A stretch of DNA of 6,668 nt from an uncultured Acinetobacter sp. (GTDB lineage Bacteria > Pseudomonadota > Gammaproteobacteria > Pseudomonadales > Moraxellaceae). How positions within the stretch are numbered: position 1 is the first letter of the stretch; each line of letters begins with the position of its first letter. Shown in pieces: positions 5,670 to 6,668 of this stretch. A program made the position numbers and the translations under genes. The notes beneath the pieces were generated by a model, which made no database searches, was not told where the DNA came from, and saw only the letters and a program-made list of their open reading frames with translations. Where the stretch lies: the NCBI GenBank assembly GCA_900771065.1, contig CAAGMP010000119.1, positions 1 to 6,668 on the forward strand. Reading direction: 5' to 3'.

Positions 5670-5985
5670 GAGCTGTGACCTCATCGCCTAATAAGCTGAG
5701 CATTTCTAAATCTTCCACCATTTGTGGAGAGAGTTTAGGTGTAACAACACTGGTTGGGGTATTGGGTTGAATGTGGTTTTCAACAGAAGAAGGTAAAATT
5801 AATAAACTTGCGATTGCAGCAGCGACAGCAAAGCCTGACACTTTCCATAAACCAAAACGCTGATCTTTACGTTTTTGAATTTGCTCAAGTACGTTATTGA
5901 TCAAAATGGGTTTGTTTTCATGCTGTTGTGCAGCTTGATCTAATTTTTGCGTTATCTTTTTTAAAAAATCATCTGGGTGGTTCAT
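5659..5985 (-). CDS. Small single-pass membrane protein, putative anti-sigma factor (DUF3619-like)
   Basis: The product is 108 residues. A charged, helical N-terminal region (1-46) is followed by one membrane segment (about 47-65, VSGFAVAAAIASLLILP) and a 40-residue periplasmic tail. The basic KRKDQR (38-43) just before the segment predicts N-in, C-out topology. The tail is Pro/Thr-rich, then ends with an acidic, leucine-rich LSPQMVEDLEMLSLLG (85-100). That layout and the position directly after an ECF sigma gene suggest a sigma-binding inner-membrane inhibitor. There is no HxxxCxxC zinc anti-sigma motif, so it is not a ZAS-type protein. It resembles DUF3619 proteins found between sigma factor and DUF3106 genes in other proteobacteria, as I recall. 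ATG 5985 overlaps the sigma stop as ATGA, with a strong AGGAGA ribosome site at 6000-5995. The anti-sigma role is inference. Confidence 0.72.
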   Translation of the reverse strand: MNHPDDFLKKITQKLDQAAQQHENKPILINNVLEQIQKRKDQRFGLWKVSGFAVAAAIASLLILPSSVENHIQPNTPTSVVTPKLSPQMVEDLEMLSLLGDEVTAHDS

Positions 5986-6617
5986 TCGGAAGATTCTCCT
6001 GAATAAGGATCCATATGAGCTAAAGAAACTTTAAGGGCTTGAATAGCACGATGATAGTGAGTTTTCACACTTCCTTCTGAGCAGCTCATAATTTGTGCAG
6101 TAGTTTGTACGTCAAAACCTTCCCATGCTCTTAATAAAAAGGCTTGTTGTTGACGTATAGGTAGTTTTGCAATGGCAGCTTGAATATCTTCAATGGTTGC
6201 AGCTTGATCCAAATGAAAATAAGGGTTTGGTGTGTTCTCATCTACAATATTTTCATATTCAATATCATCGTCATCAAGTTGAACTTTCTTAAAAAAGGCA
6301 AAAGGTTGATGACGACGTGCTTCTTTGCGTCGCCAATCTTGTAGTTTATTGGTTAAAATGGTGTAAAAAAGTGGATGCCATTCTTCAGTCGATTTTTCAG
6401 CATAATTTTTATGTAAAGCAATAAAAGCTTCTTGGACTAAATCCATGGCAATACCATGCTGTCCTTGGGTTGCGCTTTCAATCATCATTAATGCACGTCC
6501 AGAAACCCGCTGCATAAATTGTTGAAGACGAGCGTCCGCCGTACTTCGACGAGCACTTATTTTTTCTACTTCAGACTGACTTGGCGTTACATCCATAGAG
6601 ATGGAAAATCCTGTCAT
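5982..6617 (-). CDS. ECF-type RNA polymerase sigma-70 family factor
   Basis: The product is 211 residues with the two-domain ECF layout. Sigma-2 covers about 30-102: DLVQEAFIALHKN (59-71) is region 2.2, which contacts RNA polymerase, and FYTILTNKLQDWRRKEARR (84-102) is region 2.3-2.4 for -10 melting and recognition. A linker of about 45 residues carries an acidic patch (DDDD at 115-118). Sigma-4 covers about 145-200: LPIRQQQAFLLRAWEGF (152-168), then the helix-turn-helix with TTAQIMSCSEGSVKTHYHRA (172-191). ATG 6617 is preceded by a GGTGGG-type site, and an alternative ATG lies at 6596. It is the first gene of a three-gene operon with a membrane protein and a DUF3106 protein. I recall, unverified, that A. 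baumannii has an ECF factor called SigAb encoded with two small regulators, which this may match. Targets are unknown. Confidence 0.92.
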   Translation of the reverse strand: MTGFSISMDVTPSQSEVEKISARRSTADARLQQFMQRVSGRALMMIESATQGQHGIAMDLVQEAFIALHKNYAEKSTEEWHPLFYTILTNKLQDWRRKEARRHQPFAFFKKVQLDDDDIEYENIVDENTPNPYFHLDQAATIEDIQAAIAKLPIRQQQAFLLRAWEGFDVQTTAQIMSCSEGSVKTHYHRAIQALKVSLAHMDPYSGESSE

Positions 6618-6647
6618 GGAGTACCCACCGTTATTTTTAACTTCATA

Positions 6648-6653
6648 CTTATA
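6648..6653 (-). promoter_or_regulatory. Possible -10 box upstream of the sigma factor operon
   Basis: The minus strand reads TATAAG at 6653-6648, 5 of 6 to the consensus, about 31 bases before the ATG at 6617. Its -35 region would fall outside the window, so it cannot be judged. ECF operons are often autoregulated, in which case a different motif would be expected here. Confidence 0.28.
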
Positions 6654-6668
6654 TAAACGTTAAAAATA

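Overview
The window is a compact, AT-rich bacterial chromosomal segment. Its gene content points to a gammaproteobacterium of the Acinetobacter/Moraxellaceae type: purM-purN divergent from a PerM-like permease and hda, followed by an ECF sigma factor cassette with a DUF3106 protein. The genus is inferred from protein style, low GC and gene order, not from a search. I see no tRNA, rRNA, insertion sequence, CRISPR array, phage gene or clear sign of recent transfer.

Left part (1-1482). Two minus-strand genes, a short fold-type II PLP enzyme and the 5' part of a HI0933/BaiN-type flavoprotein cut by the window edge, are 15 bases apart and look like an operon. Divergent from them, 38 bases away, is a 47-residue lipoprotein gene (1339-1482) with a clear lipobox. 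Its best promoter lies inside the PLP enzyme gene on the other strand. A bidirectional hairpin terminator at about 1500-1528 ends both this gene and the purMN operon.

Middle part (1527-5271). purM and purN (steps 5 and 3 of de novo purine synthesis) form a translationally coupled minus-strand operon with an ATGA overlap. Across a 137-base divergent intergenic region, a PerM/AI-2E family permease and hda (the DnaA-regulating AAA+ protein) run on the plus strand. The clustering of purMN, perM and hda echoes the neighbourhood of these genes in E. coli and Pseudomonas, which supports the calls.

Right part (5268-6617). A minus-strand operon encodes an ECF-type sigma factor, a small single-pass membrane protein that is probably its anti-sigma factor, and a secreted DUF3106 protein of tandem short helices. 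All three genes overlap. The last one also overlaps the end of hda tail to tail by 4 bases, where inverted repeats replace a conventional terminator. This cassette has the layout of a cell-envelope signalling system (sigma, membrane inhibitor, periplasmic partner) and is the most interesting part of the window. No completely new system can be shown from sequence alone.
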